NCBI GenBank assembly: GCA_004557185.1
Contig: SFEP01000021.1
Span: 1 to 33,430, forward strand
Source of the DNA: Bacteroidales bacterium
GTDB taxonomy: Bacteria > Bacteroidota > Bacteroidia > Bacteroidales > Bacteroidaceae
Direction of reading: 5' to 3'
Length of the DNA stretch: 33,430 nucleotides
Below the pieces are notes generated by a model that saw nothing but the letters and a program-made list of their open reading frames with translations, was not told where the DNA came from and searched no databases. The number at the start of each line of letters is the position of its first letter. The first letter of the stretch is position 1. Positions 8,934 to 17,947 of this stretch are shown piece by piece. The position numbers and the translations under genes were made by a program.

Positions 8934-9815
8934 CTACGGCAGCAGGAAACTCAGTGCGGCGAGCACGCCAAAGGTAAGGATGTTGCGTGCCGTGAAGCCG
9001 AGCACGCGGTTCAGTGCCCTGCCCTGCCCTATCTTCACCATTTTGCGCCAGGTGAGGTAGTGCGGGAGCAGGTAGAAGAGGGGCAGGATGGCCGTCCACA
9101 GATAGCCGTTGAGGGCCACCAGCGCCAGCATCACATAGGCCGCCAGTCCGAGCAGCAGGTAGAGCCACGCGCCAGCCTTGCCGCCTATCAGCACAATGAG
9201 CGTACGTTTGCCGCTCACCAGGTCCTGCTCACGGTCGCGGTAGTTATTCACCACCAGCAGCGTGTCGACCACCGTGCCACAGGCCGCGGCCAGCCACCAT
9301 GCCTCGGTGCACAGTTCGCCCCGCAGCACGTAGTAGGTGCCGAGCACGGGCACCAGTCCGAAGAATACCAGCACGAGCACATCGCCGCAGCCCACGTAGC
9401 TGAGCAGCGTGGTGTAGAGAAAGGCAAACACCACGCAGGCCACGCCCAGCGCCACCAGCGCCACGCCGCCATAGGGCAGCAACCCGAGGCCACAGCTGCA
9501 GGCCATCAGCAGCGTCAGCGCTATGCCAAAGCGCATGGCACGCGGCGTAATCCACCCTTGCTGGCTGGCACGCTCGGGCCCCAGACGGTCGGCACGGTCG
9601 CTGCCTCGCAGAAAGTCGTAGAGGTCGTTGATCAGGTTGGCTGCCACCTGCATCAGGCAGGCAAAGAGCATGCACAGCACCACGGGCACGGGGTTCACCT
9701 CGCCCTTCGACCACGCCAAGGCCGTGGCCGTCACCACGGGCACAAGGGCCGCAGGCAGCGTTTTGGGGCGCGCAGCCAGAAACCAGGCTTGCGCCGAATT
9801 GGGGATTACTTGCAT
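8934..9815 (-). CDS. menA: 1,4-dihydroxy-2-naphthoate polyprenyltransferase, 293 aa
   Basis: This integral membrane UbiA-family enzyme attaches the polyprenyl chain to dihydroxynaphthoate, giving demethylmenaquinone for anaerobic respiration. The first Asp-rich motif is NDLYD (residues 63-67, in NLINDLYDFLRGSDR), and the second is NNYRDREQD in the middle. Both bind the Mg-diphosphate of the prenyl donor. The N-terminus has the RPKTLPAALVPV segment typical of MenA. About eight to nine hydrophobic segments are present. The start MQVIPNSAQAW was chosen because the longer in-frame version adds 39 residues without family character. It is the last gene of a minus-strand run with gaps of 22, 49 and 59 bp; no other men genes are in the window. 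Confidence 0.94.
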   Translation of the reverse strand: MQVIPNSAQAWFLAARPKTLPAALVPVVTATALAWSKGEVNPVPVVLCMLFACLMQVAANLINDLYDFLRGSDRADRLGPERASQQGWITPRAMRFGIALTLLMACSCGLGLLPYGGVALVALGVACVVFAFLYTTLLSYVGCGDVLVLVFFGLVPVLGTYYVLRGELCTEAWWLAAACGTVVDTLLVVNNYRDREQDLVSGKRTLIVLIGGKAGAWLYLLLGLAAYVMLALVALNGYLWTAILPLFYLLPHYLTWRKMVKIGQGRALNRVLGFTARNILTFGVLAALSFLLP

Positions 9816-9874
9816 CGGTTGGTTCAAGTGTAGTGGGTTGTTTGAAAGCCTGCGGCGCGTGCCGGCAAGCGTGG

Positions 9875-10555
9875 TCAGAGCGGCAGGAAGTCGAGCAGCA
9901 TCTTCAGCGACTCCTCGTCCTTCCAACTCCAAAAGCGGTTGCCCATCAGCACCTTGAAGGCCTGCTTCTGCCCGGGGTCCATCACCTTCTTGAACTCCGT
10001 TTCATTGGCGCGGATGATGCGCCCTTTCACCGAGAAGTAGTAGGTATCGCACAGGGGCACGCCCTTTTCGGCCTCGTTCTCAAGGCCGTCAAGCTGCATG
10101 AAGATGTTGAGGTCGGAGGCATCGAAATACGACATGTCGGATGTGCCCAGACGCTCCTCCCTGTAGAGGTTCTCGTCGAGTTGCGTCACACAGAGCAACT
10201 GGTGGTATTTCTTCTGCGCCACCACGCGGGCCATGGCGCCGTTCACCTTGACGTAGCGCAGCGTGTCGCCGAAGTTGACGCCAAATATGCCGTCGGTCTT
10301 GGCCTTCATCACCTTGCCGTCTTCCATGTAGCAGAGTGCGGCGCCCTTGATGAGGATGTTGGCCTTGGCCTTGACGTAGCGGCCGAACGACTGCATAATC
10401 TTGGCGTCGGAAAACTCGGGTAGCAGGAAACCCGTTTTGCAACGGCGGCGTTCCTGCGCCTGCTGTGCCTGCAAGCCAAGGCAGTGTGCCAACACGAGGA
10501 GCATGAGCAGGCTGCGCAGCCAGTGCCTGCCCAGCGTGGTGTGTGTGGTAGTCAT
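9875..10555 (-). CDS. Exported protein of unknown function, 226 aa
   Basis: I do not recognise a named family. The N-terminus (about residues 1-31) is a signal peptide with a basic start, a leucine-rich core and LQAQ as a likely cleavage region. The mature part is mixed alpha/beta and soluble-looking, with no cysteine cluster, no lipobox and no catalytic motif I can name. It includes FSDAKIMQSFGRYVKAKANI and ends NRFWSWKDEESLKMLLDFLPL. It sits between a cytidylate-kinase-like gene (49 bp upstream) and menA (59 bp downstream), so it is probably co-transcribed with them. A periplasmic or outer-membrane-associated location is inferred. Confidence 0.75.
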   Translation of the reverse strand: MTTTHTTLGRHWLRSLLMLLVLAHCLGLQAQQAQERRRCKTGFLLPEFSDAKIMQSFGRYVKAKANILIKGAALCYMEDGKVMKAKTDGIFGVNFGDTLRYVKVNGAMARVVAQKKYHQLLCVTQLDENLYREERLGTSDMSYFDASDLNIFMQLDGLENEAEKGVPLCDTYYFSVKGRIIRANETEFKKVMDPGQKQAFKVLMGNRFWSWKDEESLKMLLDFLPL

Positions 10556-10604
10556 AACTGTAAGGTAAGTGTGTGGCTAAAGGTAGGTTCAACATAACGA
10601 GCCA

Positions 10605-11222
10605 TTACAGCCCCAGTCTCTTCTCGGCAAAGCGGGCTATGAAGTCGGTGCTTTCGTCGATGCCCAGCACGCTCGTGTTGATGCAGAGGTGGTAGGTGTC
10701 GGCAGCGCCCCAAGTGCCTGAGCTGTAGAAGTTGTAGAAGTCGGCGCGCCGCTTGTCGCCCTGTGCTATGAGCAGGCGTGCCTCTTCCTCGGTGCAGGCT
10801 TGTGTGCGGCACACGTTGGCTATGCGGTCGGGCATGTCGGCAGCTATGAAGATGTTCACGCAGCGCGGAAAGTCGCGCAGCACATAGTCGGCACAACGTC
10901 CGATAAAGACGCACGACCCTTGACCTGCGGCGTGGCGTATGGCCTCGCTCTGTATGCGAAACAGGTTTTCGCCCGACAGTTGGTGGCCGTAGTAGGTGGC
11001 ACCTCCGCCTATGAGTGGAATGATGTTGCCCAGCGTGCGCATGAAGTTGTTGCGCTCGTCGCTGCGCTCGAACACCTCGGGGCACAAACCGCTCTCGCGG
11101 GCCGCCATCTCCAGTATTTCGCGGTCGTAGTAGCTGATGCCGAAGCGTTCGGCCAGTTTGTGGCCCACGGCCCGTCCGCCGCTGCCCAGCTGGCGGCCTA
11201 TGTTGATGACAAAGTGCTTCAT
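10605..11222 (-). CDS. Cytidylate kinase-like family protein, 205 aa
   Basis: This protein resembles the cytidylate kinase-like family rather than canonical Cmk. The P-loop is GRQLGSGG (residues 9-16), followed by a basic helix (HKLAERFG) and YYDREIL, which lines up with the substrate-binding segment of nucleoside monophosphate kinases. CVFIGRCADYVLRD is the central strand-helix. The start MKHFVINIGRQ is the usual family N-terminus. It lies 22 bp after the MATE gene and 49 bp before the exported unknown gene. A nucleotide kinase activity is inferred from the fold; substrate is unknown, and many family members in Bacteroidota are uncharacterised second copies. Confidence 0.85.
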   Translation of the reverse strand: MKHFVINIGRQLGSGGRAVGHKLAERFGISYYDREILEMAARESGLCPEVFERSDERNNFMRTLGNIIPLIGGGATYYGHQLSGENLFRIQSEAIRHAAGQGSCVFIGRCADYVLRDFPRCVNIFIAADMPDRIANVCRTQACTEEEARLLIAQGDKRRADFYNFYSSGTWGAADTYHLCINTSVLGIDESTDFIARFAEKRLGL

Positions 11223-11244
11223 AGTGGTAAGGAGGTTAGGGTTA

Positions 11245-12618
11245 TCAGATTTGCTTCACGTCGCCGCGCTGCAGTTTACGCACATATATAATAAGGAGTG
11301 TGATGGCCAGCACCGAGGCCAGCGCATCGGCCGTGGGGGCAGCGTGCCAGAGTCCCTCAAGCGGGTCGTCGAAGAAGTGGGGCAGGATGAAAATGGCCGG
11401 CACCAGGAAGATGAGCTGACGGGTGAGGGAGAGGAATATGCTCTTGCCCGCATAACCGATGCTCTGAAAGAAGGCCGTGCTCACTATCTGTATGCCCACA
11501 ATGGGGAAGCACATCACCATGCAGTTCAGGGCGTGGCTCGCCGTACCGACGAGTTCGGGCGAATCCTTGGCAAAGAGCGTCACGATGGGTTCGGCAAAGA
11601 AGGTGCCCACCACGAAGCCCGAGAGCGTCACCACCGTAGCCCACACCAGGGTGATGCGCAGCACGCCCACCACGCGGTCATAGCGGCGTGCGCCGAAGTT
11701 GTAGCCCGCAATGGGCTGCATGCCTTGGTTCAAACCAATCGATATCATCACCACCAGCAGCAGGAGCCTGTTGCAAATGCCGAATGCGCCCACGGCCACA
11801 TCGCCGCCATACACGGTGAGGCTGCGCGTCATGGTGGCAGCCACAAGGCAGGCGCACAGGTTGATGAGGAGCTGCGGCAGGCCCACCATGAGCGACTCGC
11901 GCATGATGTGCACGTCGGCCTTCAGGAGGCGCCGCTCCAGGTGTATCATGTCGTCCGGGCGGGTGAAGAGCCTTATCTGCCAGGCAAGCATGCACAACTG
12001 CGCCAGCACGGTGGCCAGCGCCGCCCCGCGTATGCCCCACCCCAGCACGAAGATGAAGAGGGGCGCCAACACGCAGTTGAGCAGCACGGTGCCGAAGGTG
12101 GCATGCATGGCTTTTTTGGGGCGGTTGGTGGAGCGCAGCATGGCGTTCAGCCCGAGGTAGAGGTGGGTCACCACATTGCCCAGCAGAATGACGGTCATAA
12201 ACTGCTGCGCATAGGGCAGCGTGGCTTGGCTGGCTCCGAAAAAGAGGAGGATAGGTTCAATAAAGAGCAGGAGCACAAGGCTCAGCAGCAGGCCGATGCC
12301 TACGTTCATCAGCACCACGTTGCCCAAAATCTTCTTGGCCGTGTCGTAGTCGCGCTGTCCGAGTTTCACACTCATCAGTGTGGCAGCGCCCACGCCCACC
12401 ATGGCACCAAAGGCAGCGGTGAGCGACATGAGGGGCGTGGTCAGTGCCAAGCCCATAATGGCCTCGGGCCCGACGCCTTGCCCTATGAAGATGCCGTCAA
12501 TCACGTTGTAGACCGACGAGGCGGCCATGGCCACAATAGCCGGTATGGCATACTGCAGCAGCAGGCTTCCCACGGGCTTCTCCTGCAACACGGCAAATTG
12601 TCTGCTTTGTTCGTCCAT
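11245..12618 (-). CDS. MATE-family efflux transporter, 457 aa
   Basis: This multidrug/toxic-compound exporter of the inner membrane is driven by Na+ or H+. Twelve hydrophobic segments arranged as two six-helix halves are visible. The first half has IPAIVAMAASSVYNVIDGIF and the second begins near VGLPQLLINLCACLVAATM. Length is normal (440-470 aa). The start MDEQSRQFAVLQEKPVGSLL is typical: a short cytoplasmic N-terminus followed by a PVGSLLLQYAIPAI-type segment. It is the first gene of the run that continues to menA, with a -7 box 26 bp before the ATG. The transported compound cannot be deduced. Confidence 0.93.
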   Translation of the reverse strand: MDEQSRQFAVLQEKPVGSLLLQYAIPAIVAMAASSVYNVIDGIFIGQGVGPEAIMGLALTTPLMSLTAAFGAMVGVGAATLMSVKLGQRDYDTAKKILGNVVLMNVGIGLLLSLVLLLFIEPILLFFGASQATLPYAQQFMTVILLGNVVTHLYLGLNAMLRSTNRPKKAMHATFGTVLLNCVLAPLFIFVLGWGIRGAALATVLAQLCMLAWQIRLFTRPDDMIHLERRLLKADVHIMRESLMVGLPQLLINLCACLVAATMTRSLTVYGGDVAVGAFGICNRLLLLVVMISIGLNQGMQPIAGYNFGARRYDRVVGVLRITLVWATVVTLSGFVVGTFFAEPIVTLFAKDSPELVGTASHALNCMVMCFPIVGIQIVSTAFFQSIGYAGKSIFLSLTRQLIFLVPAIFILPHFFDDPLEGLWHAAPTADALASVLAITLLIIYVRKLQRGDVKQI

Positions 12619-12643
12619 TGCGTTTCGTAGAGTTTCGCTGCCG

Positions 12644-12651
12644 CAAAGTTA
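12644..12651 (-). promoter_or_regulatory. -7 box for the MATE-menA gene run
   Basis: TAACTTTG on the minus strand lies 26 bp before the MATE start. No clear -33 TTG is present. The stretch 12652-12792 between this and the dispersed element has no visible gene or structure. Confidence 0.5.
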
Positions 12652-12810
12652 CAAATAAATTATGGGTAGCCGTTCACCACCGCCGCCGCTATCTGCCACA
12701 CGCTGATGCACCGGCAGCCCCGCGCGCTCACGGACAGGGCACACGGGGCGGCGTGGAAAAAACCATTCCCACACATCTGTTCTCGGTGGGTCGGGGGACG
12801 GGATAAAGGA

Positions 12811-13034
12811 GATGCTACGTAAAAAATATCACGTAGTACGTAAAAAAAATCACGTCGTTCGTAAAATTTTTTACGTAGCATCTATTTTCGACGGGACGGC
12901 GCGCCGTAAAAACAGGCAGCCGTGGGAACTTTCTTCCACGGCGTGGGAAGTTTCTTCCACGGCTGGGTAACTTTTTCCCACGGCATCCCGTTGTGACAAC
13001 CTGACTTCAATGCGTAGACCTGACACCCGTATTT
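12811..13034 (+). repeat. Dispersed composite element, copy B
   Basis: The head module is bounded by a perfect 16-bp inverted repeat (GATGCTACGTAAAAAA, 12811-12826 with 12867-12882). It contains three 21-bp units (12818-12838, 12839-12859, 12860-12880). After a linker (TCTATTTTCG, CGCCGTAAAAACAGGC) come three more 21-bp units of a different sequence, 12921-12941, 12942-12962 and 12963-12983, each able to fold as GTGGGAA...TTCCAC hairpins. The tail CTTCAATGCGTAGACC...CCCGTATTTT resembles copy C but lacks its GGACACC terminus, so the right boundary is approximate. It lies between the 3' end of gpmI and the MATE promoter. Confidence 0.85.
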
Positions 13035-13121
13035 TGCACAAGACCCCCTTTATGATGAGCCACGGGCATTGTATAAACACGGAGCACGTAGCAGCCCTCG
13101 GCTTGCCCGTGGCTGAACGCA

Positions 13122-13161
13122 CTGCAGCCCCACGGCACAGGGTGGTGGCGCGGGGCTGCAG
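13122..13161. other. Hairpin downstream of gpmI
   Basis: A perfect 10-bp inverted repeat CTGCAGCCCC (13122-13131 with 13152-13161) has a 20-nt loop. It lies 66 bp beyond the gpmI stop on the minus strand. It lacks a T tract, so it is not a classical terminator but could stabilise the gpmI 3' end. Confidence 0.5.
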
Positions 13162-13226
13162 GTGAGGGAGGGTGACGGGCCATGCAGGGTGCACGCTGAG
13201 GGCGGCGCTGGGCATGGCCTCGGGTG

Positions 13227-14762
13227 TTAGTCCTCGATGAGGTTGGTGCCCGTCATTTCGGCGGGTTGCTCCAGACCCATGATGTGCAGGATGCTGGGGG
13301 CTACGTCGGCCAACACACCGTTGCGCACGTGGGCGGCCTTGTTGTCGGTGACGTAGATGAAGGGCACGGGATTGAGGGAGTGTGCCGTGTTGGGCGTACC
13401 GTCTTCATTCACAGCGTTGTCGGCATTGCCGTGGTCGGCTATGATGATGGTTTCGTAGCCCGTGGCGCTGGCAGCGTCCACCACTTCGCCCACGCAGGTG
13501 TCGACGGCGATGACGGCTTTCTCGATGGCCTCGTAGACGCCGGTGTGGCCCACCATGTCGCCGTTGGCAAAGTTCACCACAATGAAGTCGTACTTGTTTT
13601 CCTTGATGGCAGCCACCAGTTTGTCCTTCACCTCGTAGGCCGACATTTCGGGCTTGAGGTCGTAGGTAGCCACCTTGGGCGAGGCCACGAGGATGCGGTC
13701 TTCACCTTCGTAGGGCGTTTCGCGTCCGCCGTTGAAGAAGAAGGTGACGTGGGCATACTTCTCGGTTTCGGCCGTGTGCAGCTGCTTGAGGCCCTTGGCC
13801 GAGAGGTATTCGCCGAGGGTGTTCTGCACGTTTTCCTTGGGGAAGAGGATGTGTACGCCCTCGAACGAGGCATCGTAAGGGGTCATGCAGTAGTACTGCA
13901 AATCCTTGATGGTGTGCATGCCGTGCTCGGGGAGGTCCTGCTGGGTGAGCACCACGGTGAGTTCCTTGGCGCGGTCGTTGCGGTAGTTGAAGAAGATGAC
14001 GACGTCACCCTCCTTGATGCGGCCGTCGACCTGTGCATTGACGAGGGGTTCCATGAACTCGTCGGTGTTTTTGTGTTCCTCGGAGTCGCTGTCGTAGCAG
14101 CTCTGCACGCCTTGAACCATGTCGGTCACGGCGCGGCCCTTACCCTCGACGAGTTGGTCGTAGGCCACCTTGACGCGCTCCCAGCGCTTGTCGCGGTCCA
14201 TGGCGTAGAAACGGCCGATGATGGAGGCGATGTGTGCGCCAAACTTGTTGCACTGCTCCTGCAGCATGCTGATGAAGCCCTTACCGCTCTTGGGGTCGGT
14301 GTCGCGGCCGTCCATGAAGCAGTGTACGTAGGTGCGCTCGGCAATGCCGTAGGTGCTGGCTATCTCGACGAGCTTGAAGAGGTGGTCGAGCGAGGAGTGC
14401 ACGCCACCAGTGGAGGTGAGGCCCATGAGGTGGAGGCCCTTGCCGTTCTGACGGGCATACTCGTAGGCCGACACGATTTCGGGATTCTGCAGGATGCTGC
14501 CGTCGGCGCATGCGCGGTTGATTTTCACAAGGTCCTGATAGACGATGCGGCCAGCGCCGATGTTGAGGTGGCCCACTTCGGAGTTGCCCATCTGTCCGTC
14601 GGGCAGACCCACGTTTTCACCCGAGGCCAGCAGTTCGGAGTGCGGGTAGGTGGCTTGGAGGCGGTCCATAGCGGGGGTGGGAGTAGAGAAGATGACGTCG
14701 CCGTGGTTGTGCTTACCGATGCCCCAACCATCGAGAATCATGAGGAGTGCTTTCTTTGCCAT
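13227..14762 (-). CDS. gpmI: 2,3-bisphosphoglycerate-independent phosphoglycerate mutase, 511 aa
   Basis: This glycolytic enzyme interconverts 3- and 2-phosphoglycerate using two Mn ions and a phosphoserine. The protein begins MAKKALLMILDGWGIG, where the aspartate is a metal ligand. The catalytic serine is S61 in GQMGNSEVGHLNIGAGR. HCFMDGRDTDP lies in the transferase domain, and the C-terminal IIIADHGNADN supplies the last metal-binding Asp/His. Length fits the class (about 505-515 aa). An upstream in-frame ATG would add 25 unrelated residues. It lies 115 bp downstream of the DUF349 gene with a hairpin but no TAnnTTTG promoter in between, so co-transcription is likely. Confidence 0.96.
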   Translation of the reverse strand: MAKKALLMILDGWGIGKHNHGDVIFSTPTPAMDRLQATYPHSELLASGENVGLPDGQMGNSEVGHLNIGAGRIVYQDLVKINRACADGSILQNPEIVSAYEYARQNGKGLHLMGLTSTGGVHSSLDHLFKLVEIASTYGIAERTYVHCFMDGRDTDPKSGKGFISMLQEQCNKFGAHIASIIGRFYAMDRDKRWERVKVAYDQLVEGKGRAVTDMVQGVQSCYDSDSEEHKNTDEFMEPLVNAQVDGRIKEGDVVIFFNYRNDRAKELTVVLTQQDLPEHGMHTIKDLQYYCMTPYDASFEGVHILFPKENVQNTLGEYLSAKGLKQLHTAETEKYAHVTFFFNGGRETPYEGEDRILVASPKVATYDLKPEMSAYEVKDKLVAAIKENKYDFIVVNFANGDMVGHTGVYEAIEKAVIAVDTCVGEVVDAASATGYETIIIADHGNADNAVNEDGTPNTAHSLNPVPFIYVTDNKAAHVRNGVLADVAPSILHIMGLEQPAEMTGTNLIED

Positions 14763-14824
14763 ATTTTCTGTTTTGAAGTTGTATTGTTGTGCTGTGAGCG
14801 TGCATGGGGGCAGCAGCCTTACGG

Positions 14825-14866
14825 CACACGGCCGCATGCACCTGGTAGTGGCATGCGGCCGGTGTG
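14825..14866. other. Strong hairpin between the DUF349 gene and gpmI
   Basis: GGCCGCATGC (14830-14839) pairs with GCATGCGGCC (14851-14860), extended by CACAC/GTGTG with one bulge. It immediately follows the DUF349 stop on the minus strand. There is no T tract after it, so it may be a processing or stability element rather than a full terminator. Confidence 0.55.
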
Positions 14867-14877
14867 TAGGGCTTGCT

Positions 14878-16749
14878 TCAGTCCTTTTGCGAAGCGCTGT
14901 TAATCTGTTCGTTGACGGCTTTCACCTTCTGCTGCATGAGGGCGAGGTCCTCCTTGAGGCGTGCCAGTTTCTTCTCGATGTCGGCCACGAGGGAGTTGCC
15001 CTTTTTGGAGCTGGCGCGGAAGAAGGTGAGGTTGGTTTCATAGTTCTGAATTTCCTGCTTCTTGGCCTCAAGGGCGTTGAGCAGACGGGTGCGTTCGCGG
15101 GTGAGCTCGTTGCCTTCCTTCTCGGCCACGTTGCGGCGGAAGTTGTCCATGTGGCGTCGACCAGCGTTCTCGTGCAGGGCGTTGTAGATGGTGTCGCAGA
15201 GTTCGCGGTAGCGTCGGTACATTTTTTCCTTCTTGCGGAAGGGCACGTGTCCCACTTCCTGCCACTCGGCCTGAAGGGCGCGCACGGCCTGAAGCTGGTC
15301 GGCGGCAGGCTCTGCGGCGAGTTTTTCGAGCTGGGCAAGAATTTCGTTCTTACGGGCGAGGTTGGCTTCTTCCTCCTTGCGCTGTCCGGCGTTCTGCTCG
15401 GCCTTGCGGTTGAAGAAGGCGTTGCAGGCGTCGTTGAAGCGCTTCCACACGGCGTCGCTCACCTTGTGGGCCACGGGTCCGGTCTGCTTCCACTGCTTCT
15501 GGAGTTCCACGAGTTTCTGCGTGGTGGCGGCCCAATCGGTGCTGTCCTTGAGTTCTTCGGCCTGCGCGATGAGGCTGTTCTTGGCTGCGAGGTTGGCTGC
15601 GAGTGTTTCGCGCATGTCCTTGAAGTAGGAGGTCTTCTGCTGGAAGAAGGCGTCGCAGGCGGCGCGGAAGCGTTCGAAGATTTCGTTGTTCACCTTACGC
15701 GGTGTGAAGCCGATGGTTTTCCACTCGGCTTGCCATGCGAGCACCTGCTGTGTGAGTTCGTCCCACTGCTGGTAGGTGCGTGCCTCGTCGGTGCGGAGTG
15801 TTTCGACCTTTTCGCAGAGTTCGGTTTTGCGTGCCAGGTTCTGCTCCTCCTGTGCCTTGAGTTCTTCGAAGTGCTGCTGGTGGCGCTTGTTGACCACGGT
15901 GGAGGCGTCCTTGAAGCGCTTCCATATTTCGTCGCGCAGTTCCTTGGCCACGGGACCTGTTTCGCGATACTCTTGGTGCAGTGTCTGCAACTGGTGGAAG
16001 GCGGCGATGACGTCGTCCATGGCGGCGAGCTTTTCGGCGGCCTCGCAGAGTTGTGTTTTGATTTCAAGGTTCTTCTTGAAGTCGTAGGCACGCATTTCGT
16101 GGTTGAGGCGGAGCTGGTCGTAGTACTGCTCTACGTAGAGCTGGTAGTTTTTCCAGAGTTCGGTGGCATTTTCAGCCGGCACGTTTTTAATTTCTTTCCA
16201 CTCCTCCTGCAGTTTCTTGAGTTCGTCGTAGCCCTTGTCGGCCTCTTCGGGCGACACGGCCATGGCCTTGATGCGCTCGATGATTTGCTGTTTGCGCTGC
16301 AGGTTGGCCTGCTTTTCGCGCTCCTGCTCCTCGGCGGCCTTGGCCTTCATCTCGCGTATGAGCGACATTTGTGCCTTGAAGTTTTCCTCCTCGGGGTCGG
16401 GCTGGGGCATGAATGCCTCGGGTGCTCCACCGTTGGCAATGAACTGCTCGCGTGCCTCGGCCACTGCAGCGTTGTGGAGGCGGTAATATATCATTTTGAG
16501 GCGTTCGAGCTCGCTGCGGTCGGCTTGTGCACCTTCGTAGACTATGGTCTTGAGGCGCTCAATGACCTCCTGCTTGGTGGCGGGGTCGGTGCGTGGCGCG
16601 GGCTCAGGGCTCAGGGTTTCGGGGTTGCTGTCTGTGAATTCGGCAGGCTGCTCTGCAATGGGGGCAGGCTGCTGTGTGGTTTCGGCCGTCAGCTGTTCGG
16701 CGGCTTCGTCCTGCGGCACGGGCGTGCCGTTGTGCATGATTTCGTCCAT
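14878..16749 (-). CDS. DUF349-repeat coiled-coil protein, 623 aa
   Basis: This is a cytoplasmic, highly charged, almost entirely helical protein. Residues 1-55 are a low-complexity Glu/Pro/Thr-rich tail. From about residue 60 to 560 there are roughly five to six DUF349 repeats of 70-75 residues. Each has a WKRF-type or equivalent segment (IWKRFKDAS, IFERFRAAC, VWKRFNDAC, MYRRYRELC) spaced by A/K/E-rich helices with LARKxEL. The last 80 residues form a coiled coil. The function of DUF349 proteins is not established in general. The start MDEIMHNGTP is the first ATG after the promoter. It is probably co-transcribed with gpmI. Confidence 0.88.
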   Translation of the reverse strand: MDEIMHNGTPVPQDEAAEQLTAETTQQPAPIAEQPAEFTDSNPETLSPEPAPRTDPATKQEVIERLKTIVYEGAQADRSELERLKMIYYRLHNAAVAEAREQFIANGGAPEAFMPQPDPEEENFKAQMSLIREMKAKAAEEQEREKQANLQRKQQIIERIKAMAVSPEEADKGYDELKKLQEEWKEIKNVPAENATELWKNYQLYVEQYYDQLRLNHEMRAYDFKKNLEIKTQLCEAAEKLAAMDDVIAAFHQLQTLHQEYRETGPVAKELRDEIWKRFKDASTVVNKRHQQHFEELKAQEEQNLARKTELCEKVETLRTDEARTYQQWDELTQQVLAWQAEWKTIGFTPRKVNNEIFERFRAACDAFFQQKTSYFKDMRETLAANLAAKNSLIAQAEELKDSTDWAATTQKLVELQKQWKQTGPVAHKVSDAVWKRFNDACNAFFNRKAEQNAGQRKEEEANLARKNEILAQLEKLAAEPAADQLQAVRALQAEWQEVGHVPFRKKEKMYRRYRELCDTIYNALHENAGRRHMDNFRRNVAEKEGNELTRERTRLLNALEAKKQEIQNYETNLTFFRASSKKGNSLVADIEKKLARLKEDLALMQQKVKAVNEQINSASQKD

Positions 16750-16985
16750 ATTGTAAGGATAGGGTCGCAGGGCGCGGGAGGCTGTGGCAGCCTGCTCGTG
16801 CCCTCAAGTCATAGAGGTGGCTGCACAAGGCATGCCGTGCCCCTGCTATGGGGGCGCGGTGCTTGGCAACCGTAATTAGGTGTTATAAGGTGATGCTGCT
16901 ACCACGCAGTGCCCAACCCCGCAAGGGGAGTGGCGAGGGAGCGTGAAGCAGACCTTGCAAAGGAAGTTTTTTTTGACGTGTCCAC

Positions 16986-16993
16986 CAAATATA
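16986..16993 (-). promoter_or_regulatory. Possible -7 box for the DUF349 gene
   Basis: TATATTTG on the minus strand lies just beyond the CorA stop (17021), giving a leader of roughly 230 nt. No TTG is at the usual spacing. A near match, TTCCTTTG, lies at about 16958-16965. The leader shows only small stems such as CCCCTTGCGGGG. Confidence 0.4.
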
Positions 16994-17020
16994 TAGGGCG
17001 CAAATGGCAGAGAGAGGGCA

Positions 17021-17947
17021 TCAAATCCACGTTTTGAAGCGGAAAAGGCCATAAAAAACGCCTGTCACTATGAAGGAAAGCACGATGACGAGCGGGAAGC
17101 CCCACCAGTAGTTCTCCATGCCGCTGATGAGGTTCATGCCGAAGATGCTGGCTATGAGCGTGGGGAACATGAGGATAATGGATACGCTGGTCATCTGCTT
17201 CATGACGCGGGCCATGTTGTTGTTGATGATGCTGGCGTAGGTCTCCATGGTGGAGTCGAGTATGTGGGCGTAGATGTTGGTGGTTTCACGTGCCTGGTTC
17301 ATCTCGATGGTGACGTCCTCAATGAGGTCGGCGTCGAGTTCGTCGACGGGGAGCTTGAACTTGAGTTTCGAGAGGAGCGTTTCGTTGCCACGGATGGAGG
17401 TGATGAAGTAGGTAAGGCTGTCCTGCAAGCGCGAGAGGCCGATGAGGTCTTCGTTGTCAATCTTCTTGTCGAGGTTGCGCTTAGCTTCCTCAATGAGAAC
17501 GTTGATCTGCTTGAGGCGTTTGAGGTACCACACGGCGCTCGAAAGGAAGAGGCGAAACACGAGGTCGACGCTGTCGGTGAAGCCTTGGTTGCGCTTCTGC
17601 TGGTAGGACACGAAGTCGATCATCATGTTGGTTTCGAAATTGCACACGGTGATGCAGACACCCTTGTTCATGATGATGCCAAGGGGAATGGTGGTGTGCG
17701 GCGTGCGCGAGGCTACCTCACGAATGTAAGGTATGCGCAGGATGATGAGCGACCAGCCCTCGTCGTACTCGTAGCGGGAGCGCTCGTCCTTGTCTCGTAT
17801 GTCGTCAAGAAAGTAGTCGGGCACGTGGAGTTCCTCGATGAGGAATTCTTCGTCGTCGGGCGTGGGGCAGGTGACCTGCGTCCAGCAGTCGGGCTCCCAG
17901 GCTTCGAGGGTGCGCAAGGAGGCGTCATATTTCCAGTAGGTTCGCAT
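17021..17947 (-). CDS. corA: CorA-family divalent cation transporter, 308 aa
   Basis: This inner-membrane Mg2+/Co2+ channel works as a pentamer. The N-terminal cytoplasmic domain spans residues 1-240 and includes LEAWEPDCWTQVTCPTPDD, then a long helix with SLTYFITSIRGNETLLSKL. The C-terminus has TM1 (VSIILMFPTLIASIFGMNL) with the GMN motif at its end, then TM2 (GFPLVIVLSFIVTGVFYG) and a short basic tail. I chose MRTYWKYDASLRT because the domain begins there. A second in-frame ATG at 18040 (MSVINLARKL) would add 31 residues, and the frame stays open to 18271, beyond the promoter. Expression is from 18198-18226, giving a long leader. Confidence 0.9.
   Translation of the reverse strand: MRTYWKYDASLRTLEAWEPDCWTQVTCPTPDDEEFLIEELHVPDYFLDDIRDKDERSRYEYDEGWSLIILRIPYIREVASRTPHTTIPLGIIMNKGVCITVCNFETNMMIDFVSYQQKRNQGFTDSVDLVFRLFLSSAVWYLKRLKQINVLIEEAKRNLDKKIDNEDLIGLSRLQDSLTYFITSIRGNETLLSKLKFKLPVDELDADLIEDVTIEMNQARETTNIYAHILDSTMETYASIINNNMARVMKQMTSVSIILMFPTLIASIFGMNLISGMENYWWGFPLVIVLSFIVTGVFYGLFRFKTWI

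Noticed and set aside
12811..12983. Repeat arrays as CRISPR
   Set aside because: Units are contiguous with no unique spacers of constant length, and no cas gene is present.
14825..14866. Hairpin as a full terminator between the DUF349 gene and gpmI
   Set aside because: No T tract follows on the minus strand and no promoter precedes gpmI, so read-through is more likely.
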